From: Mycobacterium sp. ENV421
GTDB lineage: Bacteria; Actinomycetota; Actinomycetes; Mycobacteriales; Mycobacteriaceae
Assembly: GCF_002887815.1 (NCBI RefSeq)
Contig: NZ_PDHO01000015.1
Span: 62,001-126,000, forward strand
DNA: 64,000 nt
Direction: 5' to 3'
Of the stretch, positions 43,784-53,710 are shown in pieces. How positions within the stretch are numbered: the first letter of the stretch is position 1; the number at the start of each line of letters is the position of its first letter. Under the pieces are notes generated by a model that did not search any database, was not told the origin of the DNA, and saw only the letters and a list, made by a program, of their open reading frames with translations. The position numbers and the translations under genes are program-made.

Positions 43784-46401
43784 AACTGCACCGGCTGGCC
43801 CTGACCAATTATCGCGGAATCACTCACCGCGACATCCAATTTCCCGACCACGGTGTGGTCGTCGTGTGTGGTGCGAATGAAATCGGCAAGACGTCGATGA
43901 TCGAGGCGCTCGACCTGCTGCTGGAATCGAAGGACCGCTCGACGAAGAAAGACGTCAAGCAGGTCAAGCCGACACACGCCGATGTCGGATCCGAGGTGCT
44001 CGCCGAAATCAGCACCGGTCCATACCGTTTCGTCTACCGGAAACGCTTCCACAAGAAGTGCGAGACCGAACTCACGATCTCGGCGCCCCGACGCGAACAG
44101 CTCACCGGGGACGAGGCGCACGAGCGGGTGCTGGCCATGCTCGGTGAGACGGTCGACACCGAGTTGTGGCATGCGCAGCGGGTTTTGCAGGCCGGCTCGA
44201 CATCGGCGGTGGACCTGTCCGACTGCGACGCCCTCTCGCGGGCACTGGATTTGGCGGCAGGTGACGACGCGGCTCTCTCGGGCACCGAACCCCTGCTGAT
44301 CGAACGGATCGACGCCGAATACGGCAAGTACTTCACGGCGACCGGCCGGCCGACCGGTGAGTGGGCGGCGGCGATCGCGCAGCTGCGTGCGGCCGTCGAG
44401 GACGTGGCCCGGTGCGCGGCCGCGGTCGCCGAAGTCGACGAACGGGTGCGCAGGCATGCCGACCTCGCCGCGCGGCAAGCCGCGCTGGCGGATCGTGGCC
44501 CGAGCGTCGCCGAGCGGCTGACCGCCGCCCAGACGGCGGCCACCGCACTCGCCGCGCTCGGCGACCAGCTGCGCCAAGCCGAGCTCATCGCGACTGCGGC
44601 GCAGGGTACCTGCGCCGCGTCGAGCGCCGCGCAGGCTGAACGGGCTCGCCTGCGCGACGAGGTGGCAGCGCGCACCGCCGCCGTTGCCGAGGTCCAATCG
44701 CGGCTGGCAGCTGCCATCGAGGCCGAACACACCGCCCGTGAAGTCGTCGAAATGGCTTGTGCCGCAGCAGCGGAATCGACAGCTGCCCTCGCCGCCGCCC
44801 AAGAGACGGTCGACGAGGCCCGTCGGGTGGTGGATGCGCTGGCCGCCGACGAGCAGGCCCAACGACTTGCCGCGCGGCTGGAGCGGATCGAGACGATCGA
44901 GCAGCAGCTGGCCACCCTGACCATGGACCTCTCCGCGATCACGCTGACCAGTGATGTGATGGCCGACATCGAGTCGGCCGCAGCACTCGTCGAGCGGATC
45001 GAAGCACAGCTCACCGCCACCGCGACGACGGTGGAGTTCACGGCGGTCGCCGACCTTGAGCTGACGGTCGGAGAGCAGACCATCCGGCTGGCTGCGGGGC
45101 AGAGCTGGGCGCCACCCACCTCATCGCCGACATCCGTCGAGCTGCCCGGACTGCTCGGTGTGCGGATCGATCCGGGCGCCACCACCTCCAGCGTCCAGGC
45201 CAAACTGGATGCGGCCCAGCTGGTTCTGGCCGAGGCGCTACGGCAGGGCGGTGTCGCTGATATCGAGGGTGCGCGGGATCTCGACCGGCGCCGCCGGGAA
45301 CTCGTCAGCAATCGCGATCAGTTGGCCGCGACACTGGCCGGGTTGTGCGAAGACGAAGGGGTGGTGGAGATGCGTGCGCGGCTGGCATCTCTACGTGAGG
45401 CGATCTCGCCTGTCCTGCTGGCCGCGGGTGTCGACGGCGCCGCCGCGCGCGCGGCGTTCGTGAGTGCCATCGAGGCGCGTGAAACCGCACGTGCCGACGC
45501 CGATCTGCATCAACGCGCGATGGCCGGTGCCAACGTCCGGTTAACCGAAAGCAGTACAGCGGCAACGGTTCTGCGTGCGAAGGTGACCGACGCAAGTGCC
45601 GAGCTCGACGCGGCCCGGGAGCGGCTGGCAGTGTTGCGGGCCGGCAGTGACGACGAGCAGCTGGCCGTTCAGGCGGCTGCCGACATCGAGGCTCAACGGC
45701 AGGCCGACGCCGCGGTGGCCGAGCTGGCCGGCGCCTATGCCGCCTGCGACCCCGCTGCCGTACAAGTGGAACTCGCCGAGGCCAGCACCGCAGCCGCCGC
45801 GCTGGAGGGCGAGCACGCGCAGGTGGGCCAGGCGCTCAACGACATCACCGTCGAGCTCGGAATCATCGGCAACGAGGGGCGCCAGGGCAGCCTCGACACC
45901 GCCCAGATCGCGCGCGAACATGCCTTCGCCGAGCATTCGCGGGTGTCTCGCCGGGCTCGGGCCGCGCAGTTGTTGCGGTCGGTGATGGCCCGCCACCGGG
46001 ACAACACCCGGCAGCGATATGTTGCACCGTTCCGCAGCGAAATCGAGCGGCTGGGCCGTCCGGTGTTCGGGCCGAGCTTCGAAGTCGAGATCGACAGCGA
46101 TCTCCGAATCTGCAACCGCACCTTGGACGGTCGGACTGTTCCCTACGACTCGCTGTCCGGCGGGGCCAAAGAACAACTCGGCATTTTGGCCCGGCTGGCC
46201 GGTGCTGCGCTGGTCGCGAAGGAAGACTCCGTACCGGTGGTCATCGACGACGCACTGGGCTTCACCGACCCTGATCGGCTGACGAAGATGGGTGCGGTGT
46301 TCGACACCGTCGGAGACAATGGGCAGGTCATCGTGCTGACCTGCACACCGGCCCGCTACCTGGGCGTGCAGGACGCCCACGTCATCGAACTGATCGCCTG
46401 A
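43780..46401 (+). CDS. SbcC/YhaN-like SMC-family ATPase
   Basis: An 873-residue ABC-type ATPase. Walker A GANEIGKTS is at 31-39. A long Ala/Glu-rich coiled coil fills roughly 190-740, interrupted near 420-470 by a segment with several Pro residues. The C-terminal lobe carries the signature LSGGAKEQ near 790 and Walker B VVIDDALGF near 818. There is no zinc-hook CxxC in the middle, unlike Rad50 and SbcC. GTG start inside the nuclease stop. Equivalent to Rv1278. Probably clamps DNA for its exonuclease partner. It is shorter than typical SbcC (about 1000 residues), which favours the YhaN group. Confidence 0.88.
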   Translation: MKLHRLALTNYRGITHRDIQFPDHGVVVVCGANEIGKTSMIEALDLLLESKDRSTKKDVKQVKPTHADVGSEVLAEISTGPYRFVYRKRFHKKCETELTISAPRREQLTGDEAHERVLAMLGETVDTELWHAQRVLQAGSTSAVDLSDCDALSRALDLAAGDDAALSGTEPLLIERIDAEYGKYFTATGRPTGEWAAAIAQLRAAVEDVARCAAAVAEVDERVRRHADLAARQAALADRGPSVAERLTAAQTAATALAALGDQLRQAELIATAAQGTCAASSAAQAERARLRDEVAARTAAVAEVQSRLAAAIEAEHTAREVVEMACAAAAESTAALAAAQETVDEARRVVDALAADEQAQRLAARLERIETIEQQLATLTMDLSAITLTSDVMADIESAAALVERIEAQLTATATTVEFTAVADLELTVGEQTIRLAAGQSWAPPTSSPTSVELPGLLGVRIDPGATTSSVQAKLDAAQLVLAEALRQGGVADIEGARDLDRRRRELVSNRDQLAATLAGLCEDEGVVEMRARLASLREAISPVLLAAGVDGAAARAAFVSAIEARETARADADLHQRAMAGANVRLTESSTAATVLRAKVTDASAELDAARERLAVLRAGSDDEQLAVQAAADIEAQRQADAAVAELAGAYAACDPAAVQVELAEASTAAAALEGEHAQVGQALNDITVELGIIGNEGRQGSLDTAQIAREHAFAEHSRVSRRARAAQLLRSVMARHRDNTRQRYVAPFRSEIERLGRPVFGPSFEVEIDSDLRICNRTLDGRTVPYDSLSGGAKEQLGILARLAGAALVAKEDSVPVVIDDALGFTDPDRLTKMGAVFDTVGDNGQVIVLTCTPARYLGVQDAHVIELIA

Positions 46402-46406
46402 GCCGG

Positions 46407-47771
46407 CTAGTCAGCCAGCGCGAGAACCTCGTCGAAGCTCTCGGCGAGGCAATCGCGGAACAGGTCGAAATCCGGGATCGCGCCCGCGTCGACGTCGATG
46501 CCCAGCGCGCAGGAGTCGACGTAGGTCAGCAAGGTCACGTTGACTGCCGAACCGATGGTCGGACCGAAGGCGTACTGCTTGAGCACCGCCGCGCCACCCA
46601 AATAGACCGGCACGGGAACCCCCGGCACGTCACTGCAGAGGAAGTCGACGTGCCGCAGGATCGAGCCGATGTACCAGCGCGGCATCGCGTTGAGTGCACC
46701 TGCGATCAATTGCGTATACGGAATCGACCTTTCGTTGCGCACCAGGCCGGTGCGCTCGTGAATGCTCCTGATTCGTCGCGCCGGATCGGTGATCCCGGCG
46801 TGAACGTCGAAGCGCATCAACGTGATCCGGTTGCCACCGGACTGGTCGTCTTCGGTACGCAGGTTGATCGGCATCGTCAGATGCAGATCGAACACGCCGA
46901 CACCGTGTTTGTCGTGGTAGCGCCGCAGGCCGCCGGCCACCCCCGCAACGAACGCGTCGTTGAGCGCGCCACCGCTGCGGTGGGCGGCTTCACGCAGTCG
47001 CGGCATCGGAACATCGAGCACGCCGAGTTTGCGAACCAGCGTGCGGTTCGTCATCAGCGGAGAGCCTGGCTTGTTGACCGGCCGGACGGTCCGGTACACC
47101 GACGCGGCCAGCTCGCCCGCGGATTCAACGGTCTGCCGGGGCCGTCGAATGATGTTGAACAACAACCGCGGAGCGATCTTGAGCGACTCACCGACCAGCG
47201 TGCCGACCAAGCCGGCGTCGTAGCGCAGGGCATCACCGTAGCTCGCCAGGGGCTGGCGCTCCGCGACGGCGGGCGCCGCCGGCATCGCGTCGACGGCCTG
47301 AGTATCCGCACTCAGATCGAAGAGCCGCATCGCGATCTGAACACCACCGACACCATCGGTCAGAGAGTGGTGGAATTTGCACAGCACAGCGGCCGCACCG
47401 TCGTCGAGTCCCTCCACCAGGGTGACCTCCCACATCGGCCGGGCGCGATCGAAGTCGGCCATCGCGGCCAGTCGGGCCATCTCGAGCACGCCATCGAGGT
47501 CTCCCGGCTCCGGCGCCGCCACCCGGCGCATGTGATAGTCCAGATCGAAGTCGGGAGCATACTCCCAGCGCGGCGGAGTCGGCGGCGGCGAGTTCACCAC
47601 CCGCTGCCGGAACATCGGCAGCTCGCGACTGACCAGATCGAACCGCTCCCGCACCAGATCCCAATCCGGGGACCGGTCGAGAAGCAGCACCGTCACCACC
47701 GTGGATCTCAGCCGCGGATCGGCTTCCATCGACCAGGTGAACGCATCTGTGTTACGCATGAATTCGGTCAT
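46407..47771 (-). CDS. Wax ester synthase/diacylglycerol acyltransferase (WS/DGAT)
   Basis: A 454-residue acyltransferase that makes triacylglycerol or wax esters from acyl-CoA. The catalytic motif HHxxxDG is intact as HHSLTDG (134-140), preceded by the family PLWE-like RPMWEV. A C-terminal NVPGP-like SDVPGVPVPVYLGG stretch is near 385. ATG at 47771. It sits five bases from the end of the SbcC-like gene, where M. tuberculosis carries an unrelated dehydrogenase (Rv1279). One of many such paralogues in mycobacteria, so the exact role in storage lipid is not clear. Confidence 0.9.
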   Translation of the reverse strand: MTEFMRNTDAFTWSMEADPRLRSTVVTVLLLDRSPDWDLVRERFDLVSRELPMFRQRVVNSPPPTPPRWEYAPDFDLDYHMRRVAAPEPGDLDGVLEMARLAAMADFDRARPMWEVTLVEGLDDGAAAVLCKFHHSLTDGVGGVQIAMRLFDLSADTQAVDAMPAAPAVAERQPLASYGDALRYDAGLVGTLVGESLKIAPRLLFNIIRRPRQTVESAGELAASVYRTVRPVNKPGSPLMTNRTLVRKLGVLDVPMPRLREAAHRSGGALNDAFVAGVAGGLRRYHDKHGVGVFDLHLTMPINLRTEDDQSGGNRITLMRFDVHAGITDPARRIRSIHERTGLVRNERSIPYTQLIAGALNAMPRWYIGSILRHVDFLCSDVPGVPVPVYLGGAAVLKQYAFGPTIGSAVNVTLLTYVDSCALGIDVDAGAIPDFDLFRDCLAESFDEVLALAD

Positions 47772-47976
47772 GATCTGCTCCCACCATGAACGTACGACGC
47801 CGCGGCAGCGGGCAATACGTCACCGGGTCAGCTGGTGACTTTGTTCCCTAATACCGAGGCCCTCAGGCGAAATCGCGAGCCGGAAGTGGACGTTTGCCGG
47901 GATCGGCGCCGCGCGACGGCGCATTCCATTCCCGTCCCCGGCGAGGCAGAATCGACGGCATGACAGGCCGGCGGCG
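47772..47976. other. Divergent intergenic region
   Basis: About 205 bases between the WS/DGAT and alpha/beta hydrolase starts. Both promoters must lie here. I see no strong palindrome or repeat. Confidence 0.4.
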
Positions 47977-49248
47977 ATGACTCTGAACGCGAAGCGCCGC
48001 CGCGCCCACGACAAACTCGCCGCGCTACCCGGGGTTCGGCCGATCCGCCGCCCGGTCACCGCGACCGGATCCGACGAGTTCGACCTGTACTACGTGCGCA
48101 CCGGCCGCAAGACCAGGCATCCGCTGGTCATCATCCCCGGCGGGCCGGGTGCGGCGTCGATCGCGCTCTACCGGGGCCTGCGCCGCCGTGCCGCAGCCGA
48201 GGGCCTCGACGTGATCATGATCGAACACCGTGGCGTCGGGATGTCGCGTCACGACGACAACGGTGCAGACCTACCGCCCGAGGCGTTGACCATCGAGCAG
48301 GTGGTGGACGACGTCGCCGCGGTGCTCGACGACGCCCAGGTGGACAGCGCCATCATCTACGGGACGTCCTACGGCACCTATGTTGCCGCGGGGGTCGGGG
48401 TGCGTCACCCGTCGCGGGTGTTCGCGATGATCTTGGATTCGCCGCTGTTGGCCGGTGACGATATCGAGGTGGTCCGCCAGACCGTGCGCAGCGTGCTGTG
48501 GCACGGCCGGGAGCCCGACACCGAGGAACTGGCGGACAAGGTTCGACGGCTGGCCGACGAGGGCGTGATGACGCCGGCCGGGGCTCAGCTCGCCGCCACC
48601 GTGTACGGGTTCGGCGGTGCCCGGCTGCTGGACCGCCAGCTGGACCTCCTGCTCGGCGGCCGCAATCTGGTCTGGACCGCCATGGGGCACTTCGGCGAGT
48701 TGGTGGTGGGCCGAAAAGCGCCGTACCGCAACGAGGCTGACCTGGTCGGACGGATCGGCTACCGCGAGCTCAACTACGCGGCCGACCCGGACGGTCTGCC
48801 GTTGGACCCGGCCGTTGCCATGCACGAGTTCGCAGCCGGCGAGGCCACGCGGTTCGAGGCTGAGCCGTTCGACCTGGTTGCGGAGATGCCGAAGTTCACC
48901 TGGCCCACGGTGGTCGTCTCCGGCGGACGCGACCTGATCACGCCGCCCGCGGTCGCCGATCGGATCGCCGAGCTGATTCCCGGCTCGGTTCTGGTGCGAC
49001 TACCGACCACCGGTCACAGCGTGCTCGACACCAAGGAGCGGGCGGCGCTGCGGATCGCCGAGGCGGCGGCCATCGGCCGGATCGACACTCTGCGGCCACA
49101 GGAGGCGGCGCTCGACGCGATGCCGAGCGTGCCCGCGGTGCGGCTGATGGTGTCGGCGTTGGCGGTCGCCGCGAGGGTCGAGGCGGTACTGCCAGCATCG
49201 CTCCCGCGCGTGGTGACCCGAACTCTTCCCAAGCCCGTTACTTCATGA
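47977..49248 (+). CDS. Alpha/beta hydrolase, prolyl aminopeptidase-like
   Basis: A 423-residue hydrolase. HGGPG is replaced by IPGGPGAASI at the oxyanion site, as in proline iminopeptidases and tripeptidyl aminopeptidases. The nucleophile elbow is GTSYGT (Ser near 131), Asp lies in GGRDLITP near 314 and His in TGHSVLD near 347. No signal peptide is visible, so it is probably cytosolic. Its end overlaps the oppA stop by 11 bases on the opposite strand. Location next to a peptide importer makes a peptidase role attractive but unproven. Confidence 0.82.
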   Translation: MTLNAKRRRAHDKLAALPGVRPIRRPVTATGSDEFDLYYVRTGRKTRHPLVIIPGGPGAASIALYRGLRRRAAAEGLDVIMIEHRGVGMSRHDDNGADLPPEALTIEQVVDDVAAVLDDAQVDSAIIYGTSYGTYVAAGVGVRHPSRVFAMILDSPLLAGDDIEVVRQTVRSVLWHGREPDTEELADKVRRLADEGVMTPAGAQLAATVYGFGGARLLDRQLDLLLGGRNLVWTAMGHFGELVVGRKAPYRNEADLVGRIGYRELNYAADPDGLPLDPAVAMHEFAAGEATRFEAEPFDLVAEMPKFTWPTVVVSGGRDLITPPAVADRIAELIPGSVLVRLPTTGHSVLDTKERAALRIAEAAAIGRIDTLRPQEAALDAMPSVPAVRLMVSALAVAARVEAVLPASLPRVVTRTLPKPVTS

Positions 49249-50923
49249 ACCCGATTGCGGTGTAATTCAAGTCGCCCAAGCCGGCCGGTCCGTAGTTGGC
49301 CAGGTTGCTGCGCACCGCGACGTTGCCCGCGGACTGGAACAGCGGCAGGCTGAACCCCTCGCCGAAGATCAGTTTGTCGACATCGTTGGCCAGGCCGCGC
49401 GCCTTGTCCGGGTCGAGTTCGTTGAGCACCAACTCGACCTTGGCGTCGATATCGGGGCTGCTGATCTTGCCGAAGTTGCTCTCGGCCCCGGTGGTGTAGA
49501 TCTGGTTGAGGCAGCACAACGCGAAAGCGTCACCCACCCAAGAGAATTGAGCGATATCGAAGTCACCGGGGATGATGTGGTTGGTGAAGAACCCGTTGCC
49601 GGGCTTGGCGTCGATCTGCAGATTCACCCCGATCTGGGCAAGGCTGTTCTGCGCGACGAGCGCTACCTGCCTGGTGGTCTGCGCGTCGTAGAGAACGTCG
49701 CGAATGACCAGCTGTTTGCCGTCCTTCTCCCGGAACTGCCCGGTCTGCTTCCAGCCCAGGGCATCGAGTTCTTGTTTGGCCTTCTCCGGGTTGAAGGCGA
49801 CGACTTCGCTGTTGTCCTGGTAGCCCTTCTGGCCCGCCACGAAGATGTGGTTGTTCAACGGAACAGGCTTGTCGACCAAACCGCGTTGGGTTACATCGGC
49901 GATTGCCTGCCGGTCGATGCCCTTGGAGATGGCCAGCCGCAGCGCCTTGTCCGACAGGATCGAGCCGGGTGCACCGTTGAAGGTGAAGTGATACCAGCTC
50001 AGGCCGGGCGACCGCCGGATCGAGATGCCCGCGGTACGCCGGGCGATCGTCAGTTCGTCCAGAGAGCCCAGACCGGTGGCATCGATCGTGTTGTTCTGCA
50101 GCGCAGGGAGTCTCGCCGCGTCATCGAGTACCAGGAAGGTGAACGAGTCGAGCAGCGGGGGGGTGCCCCACCACTTTGGATTGCGGCTCAGCACGATGCG
50201 CTGGGCGGTGCGATCCAGTGAGGAGATCAGGAACGGGCCCGCCGAGGGTCCGGGCCCGTTGAGTTGTCCCTTGTTGAACACGTCGGGGTTGGCGGTCATG
50301 GCCTTGGGCAGCAGCATGGTGTTGCCGGCGAACATCCCGCGCCATTCGGCGTAGTGCTTGGCGAAGGTGATGACGGCCTGGCGGTCATCGACACCCTTCG
50401 TGACCGATGCGACCCGGTCGCTGCCGTTGGGCGAGGCGATCGCGAAAGCCTTGTCCTTGCCGCTGGTGGCGTTGATCTGAGAGGCGATGTCCTCCCAGGT
50501 GATCGGTGTCCCGTCGGACCAGACGGCCTTGGGGTTGATCGTGTAGGTGACCACCTGTGGGTCGGTGCTGGTCAATTCGACGCTGGTGAAGTAGTCGGTG
50601 TTGACCTTCATCGAACCGTCGGCGGCGATCACGAAGGCCCGCGGCATGGTGGGTCGCAGTATCGCGCCGGTGTCGGCCTCGTTGCCGTCGATGTTCAGGG
50701 TGTTCCAGTTCGACGGGAACGACGACAACGCCAGCCGCAGGTTGCCGCCCTTTTGCAAGGTGGCCGGGTCCTGCGGGTTGATATCACTGGTGGACCCGAG
50801 CTCGGCGTTGCCGCCCGCGGACGGGACGTCGCGCTTGCTGCCTGAACAGCCCGCCACCACCAGACTTGCCACGACTGCCAGCACTGCAATTCGGCCGGCG
50901 CTCCGGCGGATCGATCGGGTCAC
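49238..50923 (-). CDS. oppA: Oligopeptide ABC transporter, substrate-binding lipoprotein
   Basis: A 561-residue solute-binding lipoprotein (SBP_bac_5 type). Signal peptide with lipobox VVAGC (Cys near 26), then a folded domain with TYTINPKAVWSDGTPITWED near 145-165, the standard motif of OppA-like proteins. GTG start at 50923 gives a normal signal length. Last gene of the oppBCDA operon (order B, C, D, A on the minus strand), ten bases after oppD. In M. tuberculosis (Rv1280c) this system takes up peptides, including glutathione-like compounds, from memory. Membrane-anchored, facing outward. Confidence 0.9.
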   Translation of the reverse strand: MTRSIRRSAGRIAVLAVVASLVVAGCSGSKRDVPSAGGNAELGSTSDINPQDPATLQKGGNLRLALSSFPSNWNTLNIDGNEADTGAILRPTMPRAFVIAADGSMKVNTDYFTSVELTSTDPQVVTYTINPKAVWSDGTPITWEDIASQINATSGKDKAFAIASPNGSDRVASVTKGVDDRQAVITFAKHYAEWRGMFAGNTMLLPKAMTANPDVFNKGQLNGPGPSAGPFLISSLDRTAQRIVLSRNPKWWGTPPLLDSFTFLVLDDAARLPALQNNTIDATGLGSLDELTIARRTAGISIRRSPGLSWYHFTFNGAPGSILSDKALRLAISKGIDRQAIADVTQRGLVDKPVPLNNHIFVAGQKGYQDNSEVVAFNPEKAKQELDALGWKQTGQFREKDGKQLVIRDVLYDAQTTRQVALVAQNSLAQIGVNLQIDAKPGNGFFTNHIIPGDFDIAQFSWVGDAFALCCLNQIYTTGAESNFGKISSPDIDAKVELVLNELDPDKARGLANDVDKLIFGEGFSLPLFQSAGNVAVRSNLANYGPAGLGDLNYTAIGFMK

Positions 50924-50933
50924 GCCACTGATG

Positions 50934-52784
50934 CTAACGGCGAGTGGGATCCGGTTGCGGGATAGCGGCCAGCAACTTCCTGGTGTAGTCGTGCTGCGGG
51001 TTGGCGAATATGTCGTCGGCATCGCCGTACTCCACCATCGCCCCGCGGTACATCACGACGACGCGATGGGCGAGGTGCTTGACCACCGACAGGTCGTGCG
51101 AGACGAACAGATAGGACAGGTCGAACTCGCGCTGCAGGTCCAGGAGCAGATTGATGATGCCGGCCTGGATGGACACGTCCAGTGCCGACACCGGCTCGTC
51201 GAGGGCGAGGATCTTGGGCTGCAGCGCAAGCGCCCGGGCGATGCCGATCCGCTGCTTCTGGCCGCCGGAGAACTCTTGCGGATACCGGCTCGCGTCGGCG
51301 CGGCGCAGGCCGACGATCTCGAGCAGTTCGGCGACCCGCGTGTCACTGCTCGCCTTGTCGAAACCGTTGGCGCGCAACGGTTCAGCCAGCAGTTCGAATA
51401 CCGGAAGCCGTGGGTCCAGAGATGCCACCGGATCCTGGAACACCACCTGCAGATCGCGGCGCAGTTCCCGCCGCCGGGCTGTTGTCAGGGTGCCGACATC
51501 GTTGCCCAGCACCTCGATGGAACCGGACTCCGGCGCCGCCAGGTCGAGGATCTGATGCAGCGTGGTGGATTTGCCGGAGCCGGATTCGCCGACGATGCCC
51601 AGGGTCTGCCCCCGCAGTAGATCGAAGCTGAGGCCGTCAACGGCGCGAACCTCACCGATCTGGCGGCGGAACACCACGCCCTTGGTCAGCCGGTAGGTCT
51701 TCACCAGGTCCCGCACGGTGATGACCGGCGCCGGTTCCGCGGGGTCGTCGACGGTCACCGGCTGGGTGGACACGCCATAGATCTGCGCGGCGGTGCGGCC
51801 CGTGACCTCTTCGGTGCGGATGCACGCCGCCAAGTGGCCTGCGGAGGTGGGGTCGACGGGCGCCAGTGCGGGTTCTTTTGTTCGGCACTCGTCGACGGCC
51901 AGCGGGCAGCGAGGGGTGAACGGGCAGCCGGGCGGCACATCCACCAGCGAAGGCGGTGCACCGGGAATCGGCACCAGTCGGGTGCCCTGGGGCGAATCCA
52001 GGCGTGGAACGGAGCCCAATAATCCTGCGGTGTAAGGCATTCGACGGTCGCGGTACAGCTCATCCACCGAGGCGACCTCGACGGGCCGCCCGGCGTACAT
52101 CACGAGAGCCCGATCGGCGAACTCCGCGACCACGCCCAGGTCGTGGGTGATGATCAGCACGCCCGCACCGGTGACGTCGCGGGCGGTCTTGAGCACTTCC
52201 AGGATCTGGGCCTGAACGGTCACATCCAGTGCCGTCGTCGGCTCGTCGCAGATCAGCAGGTCCGGATCGTTGGCGATCGCGATCGCGATGACCACCCGCT
52301 GGCGCTCACCGCCGGACAACTCGTGCGGAAACGCGCGGGCCCGCCGCTCGGGCTGGGCGATGCCCACCAACTCGAGCAGTTCGACGGCGCGCTTGCGTGC
52401 CGCCTGCTTGCCGACGTCGCTGTGGTGCACGGTGATGGCCTCGGCGATCTGGTCGCCGACGGTGTAAACCGGGGTCAGCGCGGACATCGGGTCCTGGAAC
52501 ACCGTCCCGATGCGCCGACCCCGGATCTTCGACATTTCGCCGTCGGACAGCCCGAGCAGCTCCCGGCCGGACAGCCGCACCGAGCCTGACACGGCGGCGT
52601 ACTCCGGGAGCAGGCCGATGACGGCCATGGCCGCGGCCGACTTGCCCGACCCAGATTCGCCGACCATCGCGACCACCTCGCCGGCACGCACCTGATAGGT
52701 CAGGCCGCGCACCGCGGTCAGGTCGTCGCCGTCGGTGGGGAAGCTGACGGCGAGGTCGGTGACCTCCAGCAGGGTCTCGCTCAT
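50934..52784 (-). CDS. oppD: Oligopeptide ABC transporter, double ATPase
   Basis: A 616-residue protein with two ATP-binding domains in one chain. First: Walker A GESGSGKSA near 40, signature LSGGERQR, Walker B LLICDEPTTALD. Second: Walker A GESGSGKST near 386, FSGGQKQR, ILALDEPVSALD. Between them the Cys-rich stretch GCPFTPRCPLAVDEC is the family C-terminal motif of DppD/OppD, possibly binding an iron-sulfur cluster. ATG 52784 overlaps oppC. A fused DppD-DppF arrangement is normal in mycobacteria (Rv1281c). Confidence 0.93.
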   Translation of the reverse strand: MSETLLEVTDLAVSFPTDGDDLTAVRGLTYQVRAGEVVAMVGESGSGKSAAAMAVIGLLPEYAAVSGSVRLSGRELLGLSDGEMSKIRGRRIGTVFQDPMSALTPVYTVGDQIAEAITVHHSDVGKQAARKRAVELLELVGIAQPERRARAFPHELSGGERQRVVIAIAIANDPDLLICDEPTTALDVTVQAQILEVLKTARDVTGAGVLIITHDLGVVAEFADRALVMYAGRPVEVASVDELYRDRRMPYTAGLLGSVPRLDSPQGTRLVPIPGAPPSLVDVPPGCPFTPRCPLAVDECRTKEPALAPVDPTSAGHLAACIRTEEVTGRTAAQIYGVSTQPVTVDDPAEPAPVITVRDLVKTYRLTKGVVFRRQIGEVRAVDGLSFDLLRGQTLGIVGESGSGKSTTLHQILDLAAPESGSIEVLGNDVGTLTTARRRELRRDLQVVFQDPVASLDPRLPVFELLAEPLRANGFDKASSDTRVAELLEIVGLRRADASRYPQEFSGGQKQRIGIARALALQPKILALDEPVSALDVSIQAGIINLLLDLQREFDLSYLFVSHDLSVVKHLAHRVVVMYRGAMVEYGDADDIFANPQHDYTRKLLAAIPQPDPTRR

Positions 52785-53710
52785 CGCTGCGTCTTCTTCC
52801 TGCGGCCGCGGCGCAGTGTGGCGCTGCCGGGGTCGAGTGCGTCGCGCAGCCCGTCGCCGGTGAGGTTGGCGCACACCAGGATCAGCACCAGAACGCCGGC
52901 CGGGAACAGGAACACCCACGGGAAGGTCGTCGCCGATTTGGTGCCGTCGGCGATCAGCGTGCCGAGCGAGATGTCGGGTGGCTGGATTCCGAAACCGAGG
53001 AAGCTGAGCCCGGTTTCGGCGAGGATCGCCACCGCCACGTTGAGTGCGGCGTCGATGATCAGGATGGAGGCGACATTCGGGATGATGTGGCGGATGATGA
53101 TGCGCCGGCTCGAGACGCCCATATACCGTGCGGCTTGGACAAATTCCCGCTCCCGCAGGCTCATCGTGAGGCCCCGCACCATACGCGAGCTCACCATCCA
53201 GCTGAACCCGGCCAGCAGCACGATCAGCAGGATGACGTTGGCCGAGCTCTTGGTGATCGGCGTGAGGATCGCGATCAGGATGAACGACGGCACAACCAGC
53301 AGCAGGTCCACCAACCACATCAGCGTCCGGTCGCGCCAACCGCCGAAGTAACCCGCGATGGAGCCGACGGTCGCGGCGATGCCGGTCGAGATCACCGCCA
53401 CACACAAGCCGATGAGCATCGACTTCTGCATACCGCGCAGGATCTGAGCGAACAGATCTTGGCCCAACGCGTTGGTCCCGAACCAGTGGTCGGTGCTGGG
53501 CGGGGCCTGAAGCGCATAGAAGTCGAGATCGGTGTAGGACCAGGGCAATAACGGTGGAAGGGCGTAGCAGCCGATGAACAGCACGGCCAGGATCACCAAT
53601 GACGCCATCGCGCCCCGGTTGCGGGCAAAGCGGCGCAGCACCAGGGTGCGCCGCGAGGCGAACTCCTCGGGCGCCGCCCCCGAGCGGGCGTTATCCGTCG
53701 TCTCGGTCAC
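52781..53710 (-). CDS. oppC: Oligopeptide ABC transporter, permease OppC
   Basis: A 309-residue inner-membrane permease with six predicted helices. The family signature for ATPase contact is EREFVQAARYMGVSSRRIIIRH (described here by its ends, about 199-220), followed by HIIPN. The N-terminal polar stretch of about 30 residues is typical of OppC. GTG start at 53710 overlaps the oppB stop (GTGA), and its own stop overlaps oppD (ATGA). Pairs with OppB to form the channel. Equivalent to Rv1282c. Confidence 0.92.
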   Translation of the reverse strand: MTETTDNARSGAAPEEFASRRTLVLRRFARNRGAMASLVILAVLFIGCYALPPLLPWSYTDLDFYALQAPPSTDHWFGTNALGQDLFAQILRGMQKSMLIGLCVAVISTGIAATVGSIAGYFGGWRDRTLMWLVDLLLVVPSFILIAILTPITKSSANVILLIVLLAGFSWMVSSRMVRGLTMSLREREFVQAARYMGVSSRRIIIRHIIPNVASILIIDAALNVAVAILAETGLSFLGFGIQPPDISLGTLIADGTKSATTFPWVFLFPAGVLVLILVCANLTGDGLRDALDPGSATLRRGRRKKTQR

